DNA of 7,546 nucleotides from an uncultured Lachnospiraceae bacterium (GTDB lineage Bacteria; Bacillota_A; Clostridia; Lachnospirales; Lachnospiraceae): the NCBI GenBank assembly GCA_947302185.1, contig CAMYVI010000120.1, forward strand, positions 1-7,546. Direction: 5' to 3'. The notes under the pieces were generated by a model. It searched no databases and was not told the DNA's origin. It worked only from the letters and a program-made list of their open reading frames with translations. The position numbers were made by a program, and so were the translations under genes. Of this stretch, positions 6,662 to 7,546 are shown piece after piece. Position 1 is the first letter of the stretch; every line of letters starts with the position of its first letter.

Positions 6662-7546
6662 TTAATCTCCGAAACTGATGCCGATATACTTGGCAAGTTC
6701 TACAGTCTGGTCGTTCGGGTCTACAGCCTTCAGCTGACCTGCGCTTGCTTCGAGCGGCACTTTAACAATCTGATTATTGACAGTTGCGACCATGTAACCG
6801 TATTCGTCATTAACAATAAGCTTTGCGGCATAAGCGCCGAGTTTCGTGGAAAGAACACGATCGAACGGATCCGGAGAACCGCCGCGCTGTACGTGGCCCG
6901 GAACAGTGACTCGTACTTCCGACCCGGTTCTCTCCGTGATGTCAGCTGCGAGCTTATAGGAAACCGACGGATACTTTTCGAGCATTTTCTCCATGGCTTT
7001 CTTGCGGTCTTTTTTCTTGAGCTCAGCCATCTCCTTGGAAATCGCTCCTTCAGCCACTGCAAGGATCGTGAACTTTTTGCCGCGTTTATGACGCTTTTCG
7101 ATGGCTTCGCAGACCTTATCGAGATCATACGGAATTTCCGGAAGAAGAATAACGTCGGCACCGGATGCAAGACCTGCGCTGAGGGTTAACCAGCCAACCT
7201 TGTGTCCCATAACTTCGACAATAAATACGCGGCCGTGAGAAGAAGCTGTCGTATGGATCTGATCGATAGCCGACTGATAACCGAATGTAAGGTCCGTTCC
7301 CCAGATATCATTATCTATTGTCTTCGGAAGGTGGATAACATTCAGGCCCTCCTCGCGAAGGAGGTTCGCTGTCTTCTGCGTTCCGTTTCCGCCAAGAATT
7401 ACAACGCAGTCAAGACGCAGCTTATAATAATTCTGCTTCATAGCCGCAACTTTGTCGAGCCCGTTCTCATCCGGAACTCTCATCAGCTTGAACGGCTGCC
7501 TGGATGAACCGAAAAATGTGCAGCCGCGTGTAAGGATACCCGAGAA
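6662..7546 (-). CDS. Phosphofructokinase, group III / mixed-donor type, 5' end cut off by the window edge
   Basis: Phosphorylates fructose 6-phosphate to fructose 1,6-bisphosphate in glycolysis. The last 294 residues and the TAA stop are in the window. The frame stays open to base 7546, and by comparison with E. coli PfkA about 55-75 N-terminal residues, with the first glycine-rich loop, lie outside. Numbering from the first visible residue: GCTFFGSSR (8-16, matching the E. coli TFLGSAR region), GGNGT (52-56), PKTIDND with the catalytic Asp (74-80), SSHGR and EVMGH (102-115), AVAEG (163-167) and the family signature GHVQRGGSPDPFDR (217-230). The donor site is mixed. The Gly of GGNGT equals E. 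coli Gly104, typical of ATP enzymes, while Lys in PKTIDND replaces Gly124, as in PPi enzymes and the trypanosome ATP enzyme. Asn replaces Asp103. I therefore do not choose between ATP and PPi or assign pfkA or pfp. An internal ATG at 7483 is not the start. dnaX follows after 3 nt. Confidence 0.93.
   Translation of the reverse strand, partial: FSGILTRGCTFFGSSRQPFKLMRVPDENGLDKVAAMKQNYYKLRLDCVVILGGNGTQKTANLLREEGLNVIHLPKTIDNDIWGTDLTFGYQSAIDQIHTTASSHGRVFIVEVMGHKVGWLTLSAGLASGADVILLPEIPYDLDKVCEAIEKRHKRGKKFTILAVAEGAISKEMAELKKKDRKKAMEKMLEKYPSVSYKLAADITERTGSEVRVTVPGHVQRGGSPDPFDRVLSTKLGAYAAKLIVNDEYGYMVATVNNQIVKVPLEASAGQLKAVDPNDQTVELAKYIGISFGD
6667..6670 (-). promoter_or_regulatory. Ribosome binding site of dnaX inside the phosphofructokinase tail
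   Basis: On the minus strand GGAG sits 8 nt before the dnaX ATG and overlaps the final Gly-Asp codons of the upstream gene, whose TAA is 3 nt from the ATG. A ribosome ending on the upstream gene would stop on top of this site, which is the usual arrangement for translational coupling. Confidence 0.75.

Noticed and set aside
6730..7170. Minus-strand frame of 146 codons inside the phosphofructokinase gene
   Set aside because: It is an out-of-frame reading of a gene whose main frame carries every family motif. The Arg/Ser-rich product looks like a shifted reading of coding sequence.

Overview
All eight supportable genes lie on the minus strand, so they are read from the right edge of the window to the left. 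Gaps are short, several genes overlap, and a hairpin terminator follows the last gene. The layout looks like one long operon that starts beyond the right edge. Organism: the protein flavours (a YbaB with the [10 protein letters not shown] start, a RecR close to the Bacillus/Clostridium type, a transketolase split into two proteins, a DUF5711-like membrane protein, strong AGGAGG-type ribosome binding sites) point to an anaerobic Firmicute of class Clostridia, probably near Lachnospiraceae. That placement is inference from family resemblance, not a search.

Order of transcription: (1) a phosphofructokinase, 5' end cut off by the window edge; (2) dnaX, the clamp-loader gamma/tau subunit; (3) a ybaB/ebfC nucleoid-associated protein; (4) recR, recombination mediator; (5) and (6) the N- and C-terminal halves of a split transketolase; (7) a single-pass membrane protein with a predicted extracytoplasmic beta-propeller-like domain (DUF5711-like); (8) a CvpA-family membrane protein. 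A 9-bp stem hairpin with a short U run at positions 50-74 then ends the unit.

How they fit together: dnaX-ybaB-recR is a classic conserved replication/repair cluster. Here it is flanked on both sides by sugar-phosphate enzymes: phosphofructokinase upstream, and transketolase, which links the pentose phosphate pathway to glycolysis, downstream. The junctions are tight. The pfk stop and dnaX start are 3 nt apart, ybaB/recR overlap, recR/transketolase-N share ATGA, and transketolase N/C overlap by 13 nt. This suggests translational coupling of carbon metabolism genes with DNA maintenance genes. The two last genes encode membrane proteins of unknown or loosely defined role.

I see no mobile element, CRISPR array, RNA gene, toxin-antitoxin pair or phage gene. 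The window is mostly ordinary core genome. The points worth a second look are the mixed donor signature in the phosphofructokinase, the metabolic/replication gene interleaving, an intergenic hairpin before ybaB, and the uncharacterised membrane-protein pair at the operon's end.
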